Below, one piece after another: positions 10,650 to 18,434 of a DNA stretch of 64,000 bases. The position numbers and the translations under genes are program-made. Every line of letters starts with the position of its first letter. The first letter of the stretch is position 1. The stretch covers positions 223,499 through 287,498 of the forward strand of contig NZ_JSYG01000009.1 of NCBI RefSeq assembly GCF_000784735.1, given 5' to 3'. This stretch comes from Dickeya undicola (GTDB taxonomy: Bacteria > Pseudomonadota > Gammaproteobacteria > Enterobacterales > Enterobacteriaceae). Below the pieces are notes generated by a model. It ran no database searches, was not told the DNA's origin, and was given only the letters and a program-made list of their open reading frames with translations.

Positions 10650-10679
10650 AATAACGCCGCGATAGCACGCGGCCTTATT
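10650..10679 (+). other. Intergenic hairpin between citS and the FAH-family gene
   Basis: GCCGCG (10656-10661) and CGCGGC (10668-10673) form a 6-bp stem with a 6-base loop, extended by AATAA/TTATT pairing across one mismatch. It lacks a terminator-like U-run and lies just before the next gene's RBS. It may attenuate transcription or protect the citS end of the message. Confidence 0.5.
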
Positions 10680-10694
10680 TAAACGGGAAAGATT

Positions 10695-11579
10695 ATGAAA
10701 CTTGCAAGTTACCGCCATCACGGCAAAAACAGCTACGGCATCCACACGCCTGCGGGCCTGATTGATTTGGGAAGCCGACTTGGCAACCGCTATCCGGACC
10801 TGAAAGCGTTGCTGGCTGGCGATGCGCTCCAGGAAGCCGCGGCTTTCCAGAGTGAGACGCCGGACGTCGCCGTAGCAGACGTGACCTTCCTGCCGGTGAT
10901 TGTGGCTCCGTCCAAAATCCTGTGTGTCGGCATGAACTACGCCGACAAACGTAAGGAATTTAACGAACAGAACCCGGCACCGACACTGTTTGTGCGCTTC
11001 GCCGACTCGCAGACCGGCCACGGCACTCAGGTGCTCAAGCCGCACTACTCCAGCGAGTTCGACTATGAAGGCGAGCTGGCCGTGATCATCGGTAAAGACG
11101 GCCAGAACATCAGCCGTGATGAGGCGCTGTCATTTGTCGCCGGTTACAGCTGCTACATGGACGGCTCTGCTCGTGACTGGCAGCACAGCTGGTTTACCGC
11201 CGGTAAGAACTGGCAGAAAACCGGTGCATTCGGGCCTTATCTCACTACCCGTGATGAAATCCCGGACCCGCACGCTCTGGCTATTCGTACCTACCTGAAC
11301 GGCCGCATGGTGCAGGACGACAATACCGCCAGCATGATTCACAAAGTGGCGGACCTGATTGAGTACATCAGCACCTTCACCGCGTTGAGCGCGGGTGATG
11401 TGATCATTACCGGTTCACCGGGCGGTGTTGGTAAGAAACGTACTCCGCCGCTGTTTATGAAGCCGGGCGACAGTATTGAAGTGGAAATTGAAAACGTGGG
11501 TCACCTGCGAAACACCATTGGTGAAGTCGCCCAGCCGGTGAAAGCCCAGCGAGCGGCACCCGCCGCTGTGGGGCACTGA
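10695..11579 (+). CDS. Fumarylacetoacetate hydrolase (FAH) superfamily protein; candidate oxaloacetate-handling enzyme
   Basis: The 294-residue cytosolic protein has the FAH C-terminal fold, with metal ligands recognisable as Glu125 and Glu127 (FDYEGELAV) and Asp156 (YMDGSARD), and ITGSPGGVG near the end. Family members hydrolyse, isomerise or decarboxylate beta-keto acids; some are oxaloacetate decarboxylases or tautomerases. The gene lies between citS and citC, and citrate lyase produces oxaloacetate, so oxaloacetate decarboxylation or tautomerisation is a reasonable inference. The catalytic His normally found in NYADH is Lys85 here (NYADKRKE, with Glu88 kept), so the activity may be altered. 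No oadGAB genes are in the window. Confidence 0.85.
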   Translation: MKLASYRHHGKNSYGIHTPAGLIDLGSRLGNRYPDLKALLAGDALQEAAAFQSETPDVAVADVTFLPVIVAPSKILCVGMNYADKRKEFNEQNPAPTLFVRFADSQTGHGTQVLKPHYSSEFDYEGELAVIIGKDGQNISRDEALSFVAGYSCYMDGSARDWQHSWFTAGKNWQKTGAFGPYLTTRDEIPDPHALAIRTYLNGRMVQDDNTASMIHKVADLIEYISTFTALSAGDVIITGSPGGVGKKRTPPLFMKPGDSIEVEIENVGHLRNTIGEVAQPVKAQRAAPAAVGH

Positions 11580-11586
11580 CCGGTAT

Positions 11587-11608
11587 CGCCTCCGGTTCGC
11601 CGGAGGCG
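11587..11608 (+). other. Stable UUCG-loop hairpin between the FAH gene and citC
   Basis: CGCCTCCGG (11587-11595) and CCGGAGGCG (11600-11608) form a perfect 9-bp stem closed by the exceptionally stable UUCG tetraloop. No U-run follows, so it is a poor terminator. It may mark a processing or stability point in the cit transcript. Confidence 0.6.
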
Positions 11609-11654
11609 TCGACCCCATGTGTTATGTGGTACAGCAAATAGCAGGATAACCGTT

Positions 11655-12698
11655 ATGTACGCCGATGAGAGTTTTACGTTTTCCACGCTGGATGTTCGAG
11701 TCCAACCCCGTGAAGTGGCTGAAGTTAGTCAATTTCTCGGGATGTGCCAGTTGGGCATGGACAAGGATATCGAGTTCTTTGTGGTGGGCAGGCATAACGG
11801 CCAACTGGTTGCCTGTGCCGGGTTGTGTGCAAATACCATCAAGTGCGTGGCGGTAGATCCCGATTATCGTGACCTCAATCTGGGGGTGAAAGTGGTGAAC
11901 GAGGTGGTACAGTTTGCCGCCGAACGTGGTCAGTTCCATCTGTTTCTCTACACCCGCCCTTGCAATATCACGGTTTTCCGCGGCTGTGGTTTCTACCCGC
12001 TGGCTTGTTATGACGACAAGGCCGTACTGATGGAAAACACACCTATCGGCATTAAACAGTATTGTCAGTCTCTGGCGTCGCAGGTCAAACCGGGTCGGGA
12101 TATCGGCGCCATTGTGATGAACGCCAACCCGTTCACACTGGGGCACTGTTATCTGGCGGAGCAAGCTGCCCGCGCCTGTGACTGGCTGCACATTTTCGTG
12201 GTGCGGGAAGATGTGTCTTTTTTCCCGTTCACTGAACGGCTGGACATGGTACGTCAGGGGGTAGCACACATCCCGAATCTGACGGTTCACGCCGGGTCGG
12301 AATACATGATCTCCAAAGCGACGTTTCCGGGCTATTTCCTGAAAGAAGAGCAGTTGATTACTCAGGCCCACGCGGCGCTGGACCTGATCATCTTTCGCCA
12401 GTACATCGCACCAGCGCTCGGCATTACCCGACGCTTTGTCGGTACGGAACCCTTCTGCCCGGTAACACACCGCTATAACCAGGATATGCATCACTGGCTG
12501 GAACAGGCTGGGCAGGTTGCCGCCCCGGCGCTGGAAGTGGTGGAAATTGAACGCACTCGCGAACACTCCGGCCTGGCGATTTCCGCCTCTGAAGTGCGCC
12601 GGTTACTGAAGCTGCGTCAGTTTGAACATATCCGAGAGATCGTTCCGGTGACTACGTTTGCACATTTACAACGCTATGGCGAACTCGCCTGTGCGTAA
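11655..12698 (+). CDS. citC: [Citrate lyase] acetyl ligase
   Basis: The start at 11655 is preferred because AGGA lies 9 bases upstream and MYADESFTF matches the family start; a GTG at 11619 in frame is less likely. The 347-residue enzyme has an N-terminal GNAT-like region and a C-terminal nucleotidyltransferase domain with NPFTLGH (a HxGH-type motif) and SASEVRRLL. CitC uses ATP and acetate to acetylate the thiol of the CitD prosthetic group, activating citrate lyase. First of six citrate lyase genes in the usual citC-D-E-F-X-G order. Confidence 0.95.
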   Translation: MYADESFTFSTLDVRVQPREVAEVSQFLGMCQLGMDKDIEFFVVGRHNGQLVACAGLCANTIKCVAVDPDYRDLNLGVKVVNEVVQFAAERGQFHLFLYTRPCNITVFRGCGFYPLACYDDKAVLMENTPIGIKQYCQSLASQVKPGRDIGAIVMNANPFTLGHCYLAEQAARACDWLHIFVVREDVSFFPFTERLDMVRQGVAHIPNLTVHAGSEYMISKATFPGYFLKEEQLITQAHAALDLIIFRQYIAPALGITRRFVGTEPFCPVTHRYNQDMHHWLEQAGQVAAPALEVVEIERTREHSGLAISASEVRRLLKLRQFEHIREIVPVTTFAHLQRYGELACA

Positions 12699-12731
12699 CG
12701 TGTTTTTAAATGTATTAAGCAGGTAAACAAC

Positions 12732-13022
12732 ATGAAAATTATCAAGGAGGCCCTGGCGGGGACCTTTGAATCCAGCGACTTGCTGGTCAAGGTAGCACCG
12801 GCGGAAGGCCAGTTGACCGTGGTGATAAACAGTGAAGTCATCAAGCAGTTTGGCGCACAGATCAAGCAAGTGGTGAACGACACCCTGAGCACGCTGGGCG
12901 TAGAGTCCGGCACCATTGTGGTTGAAGACAAGGGTGCGCTGGATTGTGTGATCCGTGCCCGAGTGCAGAGCGCCGTGCTGCGTGCCGCCGATGTTGATCA
13001 GATTGACTGGGAGAAACTGTGA
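12732..13022 (+). CDS. citD: Citrate lyase acyl carrier protein (gamma subunit)
   Basis: The 96-residue acyl carrier protein begins [16 protein letters not shown]. Ser14 in ESSD is the site to which CitX attaches the 2'-(5''-triphosphoribosyl)-3'-dephospho-CoA group. CitD carries acetyl and citryl groups between CitF and CitE. Its TGA overlaps the ATG of citE by one base, so translation is likely coupled. Confidence 0.96.
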   Translation: MKIIKEALAGTFESSDLLVKVAPAEGQLTVVINSEVIKQFGAQIKQVVNDTLSTLGVESGTIVVEDKGALDCVIRARVQSAVLRAADVDQIDWEKL

Positions 13023-13912
13023 TGAGCACCACTCAGCCGAAAAAATTGCGCCGTAGTATGTTGTTCCTGCCAGGCGCGAATGCTGCCATGTTGTCTAATG
13101 CTTTCATCTACAAACCAGACTCCATCATGTTTGACCTGGAGGATGCCGTTTCCCTGCGTGAGAAAGATACCGCACGCCTGCTGGTCCACCATGCATTGCA
13201 GCACCCGATGTATCAGGACATCGAAACTGTAGTGCGCATCAATCAGCTCAATACGCCGTTCGGCCTTAAAGATCTGGAAGCCTCTGTACGCGGTGGTGCG
13301 GATGTTATCCGTTTGCCGAAAACCGACTCTACCGACGATGTTGCTGAACTGGAGCACCATCTGGCGCGCATCGAAAAAGAGTGCGGCCGTGAAGTCGGCT
13401 CGACTCGCATCATGGCGGCGATTGAGTCTGCCGTCGGCGTGATCAACGCCGTATCTATCGCCCGCTCTTCTGAACGCATGATCGGCATCGCGCTGGCGGC
13501 GTTTGACTACGTGATGGATATGCAAACCGAACGCGGTGATGGCACCGAGTTGTTCTATGCCCGTTGTGCGGTGCTACATGCCGCTCGTGCTGCCGGTATC
13601 GACGCCTTTGACGTGGTGTACTCCAACGTCAACGACGAAGAAGGGTTCCTGAAAGAAGTGGATCTGATCCGCAAACTGGGCTTTAACGGCAAGTCGCTGA
13701 TCAACCCGCGCCAGATCGAACTGCTGCACAACGCTTACGCGCCGACTCAGGATGAAGTGGACTACGCTCATCTGGTCATCAAGGCGGCGGAAGACGGTGA
13801 ACGTGCTGGTCTGGGGGTGATTTCGCTGAACGGAAAAATGATCGACGGCCCGATTATCGACCACGCCCGCCGAGTGGTGGAACGTGCACTGGCCTCCGGC
13901 GTGCGCAAATAA
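13022..13912 (+). CDS. citE: Citrate lyase beta subunit (citryl-ACP oxaloacetate-lyase)
   Basis: The 296-residue protein of the CitE/HpcH TIM-barrel family contains [11 protein letters not shown] and [14 protein letters not shown], the Mg-binding DLEDAV segment. It cleaves citryl-ACP to oxaloacetate and acetyl-ACP. The ATG at 13022 shares its A with the citD stop; a GTG one codon earlier is also in frame but less likely. A 106-base gap with no clear structure separates it from citF. Confidence 0.96.
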   Translation: MSTTQPKKLRRSMLFLPGANAAMLSNAFIYKPDSIMFDLEDAVSLREKDTARLLVHHALQHPMYQDIETVVRINQLNTPFGLKDLEASVRGGADVIRLPKTDSTDDVAELEHHLARIEKECGREVGSTRIMAAIESAVGVINAVSIARSSERMIGIALAAFDYVMDMQTERGDGTELFYARCAVLHAARAAGIDAFDVVYSNVNDEEGFLKEVDLIRKLGFNGKSLINPRQIELLHNAYAPTQDEVDYAHLVIKAAEDGERAGLGVISLNGKMIDGPIIDHARRVVERALASGVRK

Positions 13913-14018
13913 AGGCAGGCCGGTAACCGGATGGAGTCTGGTTTGTAATAGTTTCCGCACTGGCCAGCTGGCGGCGTGATGTCGCGCTAGCGGGCCTTCG
14001 CAATGACAGGATTGGATC

Positions 14019-15548
14019 ATGAGTAACTTTATTGAAGCACTGCAGAAGCAATATCCAGAAAAAAGCCATCTGCAACCGTTCGTCAATGCCAACCACAGTA
14101 CCCCCTGGCTGAATGACGTTACCGAAAAACACCAGCGTAAATTGTGCGCCGATCTGGAAGAAGCCATTCGCAAAAGCGGGTTGCAGGACGGCATGACGAT
14201 TTCGTTCCACCATGCGTTCCGTGAAGGGGACAAGGTGATTAACCACGTGGTGGATACCCTGGCCCGTCTGGGTTTTAAAAACCTGACGCTGGCTTCCAGT
14301 TCGTTGATGACCTGCAACGCACCGCTGATCGAGCATATCCGCAATGGCGTGATTACCCGCATCTATACCTCCGGTATGCGCGGCAAGCTGGCGGATGCCA
14401 TCTCTCACGGCCTGATGAAAGAGCCGGTTCAGATTCACTCTCACGGCGGCCGCGTACATCTGTTGCAGAGCGGCGAGCTGAAGATTGACGTTGCTTTCCT
14501 CGGGGTGCCGAGCAGCGACGAATTCGGCAACGCCAACGGCACGTCGGGTAAATCCCGCTGCGGTTCGCTCGGCTACGCGATGGTCGATGCCCAGTACGCA
14601 GGTAAAGTGGTGCTGCTGACCGAAAGCCTGGTGCCGTTCCCTAATATGCCTGCCAGCCTGGTGCAGGATCAGGTGGACTTTGTGGTGCCGGTGGATGAAG
14701 TAGGTGATCCGGCGAAAATCAGCGTAGGTGCAGCTCGCGTCACCAGTAACCCGCGTGAACTGCTGATTGCCCGCAGCGCTGCGGATGTGATCGAGCACTC
14801 CGGCTATTTTAAACCGGGCTTTTCGATCCAGACCGGTTCCGGCGCAGCCTCTACCGCCTGTACCCGTTTTCTGGAAGATCGTATGCAGAAACAGGGCGTG
14901 GTGGCGAGCTTCGCACTTGGCGGCATCACCGGCAGCATCGTCGACCTGCATGAAAAAGGGTTGATTGAAAAACTGCTGGATACCCAATGCTTCGACGCCA
15001 ATGCGGCGGCATCGCTGGCGAAGAACCCCAATCACGTAGAAATCTCCACCAACGTTTACGCGAACCCTAGTTCCAAGGCTGCCTGTTGCGACCAACTGGA
15101 CGTGGTGATTCTGAGTGCACTGGAGATCGATACTCAGTTTAACGTCAACGTGATCACCGGTTCCGACGGCGTGATGCGCGGCGCGTCTGGCGGTCATTGC
15201 GATGTGGCGACGGCGGCGAACCTGACCATCGTCGTTGCGCCGTTGATTCGCAGCCGTATTCCAACGGTAGTACGTCAGGTCACGACCTGTGTAACGCCGG
15301 GCAGTGCTATCGACGTATTGGTGACCGACCACGGTATCGCTGTTAACCCGGCACGTCCGGATGTGGCGGAACGCCTGGTCAAAGCCGGTCTGAGCGTGAT
15401 GTCGATTGAAGAACTGTATCAACGTGCGATTCAACTGGTGGGCGAACCTAAAGCCATTGAATTCCACGATCGCATCGTCGGGGTGATTCGCTACCGTGAT
15501 GGCAGTGTGATTGACGTGGTACGTCAGGTTAAAGAGGACAACGAGTGA
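14019..15548 (+). CDS. citF: Citrate lyase alpha subunit (citrate:acetyl-ACP transferase)
   Basis: The 509-residue CitF exchanges the acetyl group on CitD for citrate. Family-typical segments include IYTSGMRGKLADAIS, QIHSHGGRVHLL and GASGGHCDVATAANLT. Length equals that of known enterobacterial CitF. Its stop overlaps the GTG start of citX (GTGA), which ties subunit synthesis to prosthetic-group transfer. Confidence 0.96.
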   Translation: MSNFIEALQKQYPEKSHLQPFVNANHSTPWLNDVTEKHQRKLCADLEEAIRKSGLQDGMTISFHHAFREGDKVINHVVDTLARLGFKNLTLASSSLMTCNAPLIEHIRNGVITRIYTSGMRGKLADAISHGLMKEPVQIHSHGGRVHLLQSGELKIDVAFLGVPSSDEFGNANGTSGKSRCGSLGYAMVDAQYAGKVVLLTESLVPFPNMPASLVQDQVDFVVPVDEVGDPAKISVGAARVTSNPRELLIARSAADVIEHSGYFKPGFSIQTGSGAASTACTRFLEDRMQKQGVVASFALGGITGSIVDLHEKGLIEKLLDTQCFDANAAASLAKNPNHVEISTNVYANPSSKAACCDQLDVVILSALEIDTQFNVNVITGSDGVMRGASGGHCDVATAANLTIVVAPLIRSRIPTVVRQVTTCVTPGSAIDVLVTDHGIAVNPARPDVAERLVKAGLSVMSIEELYQRAIQLVGEPKAIEFHDRIVGVIRYRDGSVIDVVRQVKEDNE

Positions 15549-16087
15549 GCGATATTGCGATAGATTCAACGGTCGCTGTCTCACTGGAAAGCCTGTTAGC
15601 GGCGAAGGATCGCCGCTGTGCTCGCCAGCAGCAATTGCTGGCGCGACACCAGTCTACACTGGTGTCGTTAACGCTGGTGACGCCGGGGCCGGTTAAAGAC
15701 TCGCCGCTATATCGCCGTGCGATGGTGGAAGCGGTAACGTCGTTCAATGACCTGTGCCTGGCTCGCGGTTGGGAAGCGCTAGAGCAGCAAGTGCATTGGT
15801 TGGATACCGGTGCAGAGGCATTCTGGGTCATCACCAAGGATGCATTGAGCGTTAAGGCGGCGGCTATTGCGCTGGAAGATCAGCACCCGCTGGGACGGCT
15901 GTGGGATTTTGACGTGTTTTGTCCGCAGGAAGGTTCTATCAGTCGAACACTACTGGCGCACGATCGTCGCCAATGTATACTCTGTGATGAATCAGCGCAT
16001 GTCTGCGCGCGTTCGCGCCGCCATGCGTTACCGGACGTGATTGAAAAAATCGAGAGTATCCTCCATGCCTGGTTTAACGCACACTGA
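15545..16087 (+). CDS. citX: Apo-citrate lyase phosphoribosyl-dephospho-CoA transferase (holo-ACP synthase)
   Basis: The 180-residue CitX starts with GTG at 15545, overlapping the citF stop by four bases. Family motifs GRLWDFDVFCP and the Cys/His cluster RRQCILCDESAHVCARSRRH are present. It transfers the triphosphoribosyl-dephospho-CoA group to CitD Ser14. Two adjacent inverted repeats (15625-15667) lie inside its early coding region. The 3' end overlaps the likely citG start by 23 bases. Confidence 0.94.
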   Translation: MSDIAIDSTVAVSLESLLAAKDRRCARQQQLLARHQSTLVSLTLVTPGPVKDSPLYRRAMVEAVTSFNDLCLARGWEALEQQVHWLDTGAEAFWVITKDALSVKAAAIALEDQHPLGRLWDFDVFCPQEGSISRTLLAHDRRQCILCDESAHVCARSRRHALPDVIEKIESILHAWFNAH

Positions 16088-16973
16088 GTCGAGTGTTTCC
16101 TCACCGCTACTGACAACGCTATTTCCTGATGCCACCGGTGCGCTGGTGGCGATACCGACAATTCACCAGCAGGTGGCTGCTGCCCTGACTATTGAGGTGA
16201 TGCTGACACCAAAACCCGGTCTGGTGGATCGAGACAACAATGGCGCTCATCGCGATATGGATGTGCCGTTGTTTCAGGCCAGTATCGCGGCGTTGGCTCC
16301 CTGGTTTTCACGTTTTACCGAAGCGGGCATAGCGCATAGCACCTTGCCGATAACCCAACTTCTGCCACAGGTGCGGCCTATCGGCATCGCCGCCGAGCAG
16401 GCGATGCTGGCTGCGACGGGTGGCGTGAATACGCACAAAGGTGGCATCTTCGCCTTTGGATTACTATGCAGTGCGGCAGGCTGGCTGGCGGGGCGTCGGC
16501 AACGGTTAACGCAGAATAGTTTATGTCACAGTGTGGCGCAGATGAGTGCCGATTTAGTGCGCAATGAGCTGGAGAAAAGCCAGCACGCGGCTACGGCGGG
16601 AGAACATCTATTTCGGCGTCACGGCTTGACCGGTGCCCGTGGCGAAGCTGCCAGTGGTTTTGCTACCGTTCGTCAGTATGCGCTGCCCGCTTACCTGCGC
16701 GCTCGCGCACAGGGGCAGGACGATGAATCTGCCTTGCTGCAGACGCTAGTGGTCTTAATGGCCCATAACCCGGATACCAATGTCGTTTCCCGTGGTGGAA
16801 TAGAAGGGCTGGCGTTCGTTCAGTCGAATGCGCGGGCATTATTGTCCGGCGGTGTCACTCGCCAGGGGCTGCAGGACATGAATCAGGCGTTAGTTGAGCG
16901 CAATATCAGCCCCGGTGGTAGTGCCGATCTGCTGGCGTTGACCTGGCTGCTTTCTCACTATCCTCTCGACTGA
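16065..16973 (+). CDS. citG: Triphosphoribosyl-dephospho-CoA synthase
   Basis: CitG makes the citrate lyase prosthetic-group precursor from ATP and dephospho-CoA. The family motif TPKPGLVDRDNNGAHRDMD lies near residue 50 and GGVNTHKGGIFAFGLL in the middle. The ATG at 16065 gives 302 residues; the frame is open further upstream from a TTG at 16041, but that start has no clear RBS. It is the last gene of the cit run. Confidence 0.93.
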   Translation: MPGLTHTESSVSSPLLTTLFPDATGALVAIPTIHQQVAAALTIEVMLTPKPGLVDRDNNGAHRDMDVPLFQASIAALAPWFSRFTEAGIAHSTLPITQLLPQVRPIGIAAEQAMLAATGGVNTHKGGIFAFGLLCSAAGWLAGRRQRLTQNSLCHSVAQMSADLVRNELEKSQHAATAGEHLFRRHGLTGARGEAASGFATVRQYALPAYLRARAQGQDDESALLQTLVVLMAHNPDTNVVSRGGIEGLAFVQSNARALLSGGVTRQGLQDMNQALVERNISPGGSADLLALTWLLSHYPLD

Positions 16974-17024
16974 ACCTCGTCTATTATTGGCAAACAGTCC
17001 CCCCATTCTTTTCGTCCGTTTTCG

Positions 17025-17044
17025 CCTCGCGCTTGCGGGGCTTT
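17025..17044 (+). terminator. Weak candidate terminator after citG
   Basis: CCTCGC (17025-17030) and GCGGGG (17035-17040) can pair, with one G-U, around a 4-base loop and are followed by CTTTG. The stem is short and the U-run poor. It is the only hairpin of this kind between citG and ycgR. Confidence 0.35.
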
Positions 17045-17101
17045 GCTGTGTGCCAGTGGTTCCATGCGCACAGTGATAAGCGAATGAACGGATAAAAACC
17101 C

Positions 17102-17128
17102 TAAAGTTGATGGCATGAGTGTCGATAT
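17102..17128 (+). promoter_or_regulatory. FliA (sigma-28) promoter of ycgR
   Basis: TAAAGTTG (17102-17109), an 11-base spacer and GTCGATAT (17121-17128) match the sigma-28 consensus TAAAGTTT-N11-GCCGATAA at 7 of 8 and 6 of 8 positions with exact spacing. E. coli ycgR belongs to the flagellar class 3 regulon, so the match fits known control. It overlaps the longest possible ycgR start at 17115 and so argues for a later start. Confidence 0.85.
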
Positions 17129-17219
17129 TAATGCCATGCTGTATCCTGGGGGTTCTGGGACACTGAATGACGCATTGACCATTCAATTGACGGTGGGGAT
17201 GGATGTAGTGGATAACAAT

Positions 17220-17951
17220 ATGAAAGAGCAGTACGCCAGGCGCAATAAAATGGCTATTTGCGCCACATTACGCGGACTGCAAAAGCAAGACACCACAGTA
17301 ATGGTGTATCACACGCACGGTCAGTTCATCAGCAAGATCCTTGAGGTTGATTCGGACGAAGAGGAATTCCTGTTTGACCTCGGCGCGCTGGAGCGTGAAA
17401 ACAGTCGGGCACTGTTTGCCGGTGAACTTGAGTTTGCGGCAGAAACGGCTGGTGCCAAGGTCGAATTTCGCTCCACGATCATCAGAACGGTCGAACATGA
17501 CGGTCTTCCTGCTTTCTGCGCAGCCGTTCCCGACGTGCTGTACTATATCCAGCGTCGTAATTTTTTCCGCATTAATTCACCGGCCTGGCCACCGATGTGC
17601 TGTCGGGGAGAGCTGCCGGACAACACCCATTTCGAATTTAACCTGAAGGATTTGTCGCTGGGTGGCCTGTCCATGTATACCGACGATAAAACCGTAGCCG
17701 AGCTGTTTGAGCCGGGTATGCTTCTGAAAAACATTGATGTGGATCTCGCCAGCTACGGACAATTCTGCCTGGACCTGCATTTTGTTAATCATGCCACTAC
17801 CAAGGTTGTTGACAGTAAAGGCGAGGTGAAGCAGATCGAGCGCCTAAGCTTCAAGTTTTCAACGCTAAGTGCGGCGCAGGAACGAGGATTACAGCAGGTG
17901 ATCACCGAACTGGAACTGGATCAAAACGAAAAGCGTAAACGGCTTCGCTAA
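17220..17951 (+). CDS. ycgR: Flagellar brake protein YcgR (PilZ domain, c-di-GMP responsive)
   Basis: The 243-residue form from ATG 17220 equals the E. coli YcgR length (244) and lies after the FliA promoter, so it is preferred over ATGs at 17115 and 17199. The N-terminal YcgR domain (about 1-105) is followed by a PilZ domain with the c-di-GMP motifs RRNFFRI and DLSLGGL. In E. coli and Salmonella, c-di-GMP-bound YcgR interacts with the flagellar motor and slows swimming. It stands alone between the cit genes and plaP. Confidence 0.93.
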   Translation: MKEQYARRNKMAICATLRGLQKQDTTVMVYHTHGQFISKILEVDSDEEEFLFDLGALERENSRALFAGELEFAAETAGAKVEFRSTIIRTVEHDGLPAFCAAVPDVLYYIQRRNFFRINSPAWPPMCCRGELPDNTHFEFNLKDLSLGGLSMYTDDKTVAELFEPGMLLKNIDVDLASYGQFCLDLHFVNHATTKVVDSKGEVKQIERLSFKFSTLSAAQERGLQQVITELELDQNEKRKRLR

Positions 17952-18060
17952 GTCGTTTGATCCGTACTGGCGACCGCGTTAACCGTACAAGCAATACACG
18001 ACTGGCTTCATAGGTCTTGTCTCTGCTTGTCACCTAGGGCAGAATACGCGCCCTGAAAAA

Positions 18061-18094
18061 CCGACGCATACCTATCGCGTCGGTTATTTTTTTG
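18061..18094 (+). terminator. Terminator after ycgR
   Basis: CCGACGC (18061-18067) pairs with GCGTCGG (18077-18083) around a 9-base loop, followed by TTATTTTTTT. It lies about 110 bases past the ycgR stop and has a good U-run. Confidence 0.8.
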
Positions 18095-18434
18095 TATTTC
18101 TTATAAGAGGCTGGCGCTATTGATGGTGCCGGACAGATATCGGTAAAACGCACGCTACAGGCTGCGCAGAGTTAATAGAGAGACATAATGGGGCAATCAG
18201 TGGTTTTGGAGCCGGTGCCCGCCGGCTGGTGCGACAAGGGCGCCATGTTGGCGTACCTGATCTCGGGTGGCGTATCGGCTGCTCACCTTGGCTACGGCGA
18301 CACCGCTCGCCCGTTCGCTTGTGGACGTTCTGGATACCTGAAACACCGCCGCACGACGTCTTCGTCATTCATTGCAGGAGCATGGATGGTGAGTGGTGCT
18401 GGTAGGGTCGCTGTCGGTAAAGGAGGTCTGCGTC
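18095..18434 (+). other. plaP upstream region with possible overlapping upstream ORF
   Basis: This 340-base stretch separates the ycgR terminator from plaP. An ATG at 18188, preceded by GAGAGA, opens an 84-codon frame that ends at 18442, eight bases inside plaP in another frame. The peptide (begins MGQSVVLEPVPAGW) resembles nothing I recognise. The region is also rich in short inverted repeats, such as GCCGGTGCCCGCCGGC at about 18211. It may be a structured leader, a coupling uORF, or chance. Confidence 0.4.

Noticed and set aside
11622..12566. 314-codon minus-strand ORF opposite citC
   Set aside because: citC carries clear family motifs on the other strand, and the mirror frame shows none.
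13854..15584. 576-codon minus-strand ORF opposite citF
   Set aside because: It is a mirror frame of a strongly conserved G+C-rich gene; its translation is His/Gln/Arg-rich and resembles no family.
17115..17219. Longer ycgR start
   Set aside because: It would lie within the sigma-28 promoter and add 35 residues absent from homologues.
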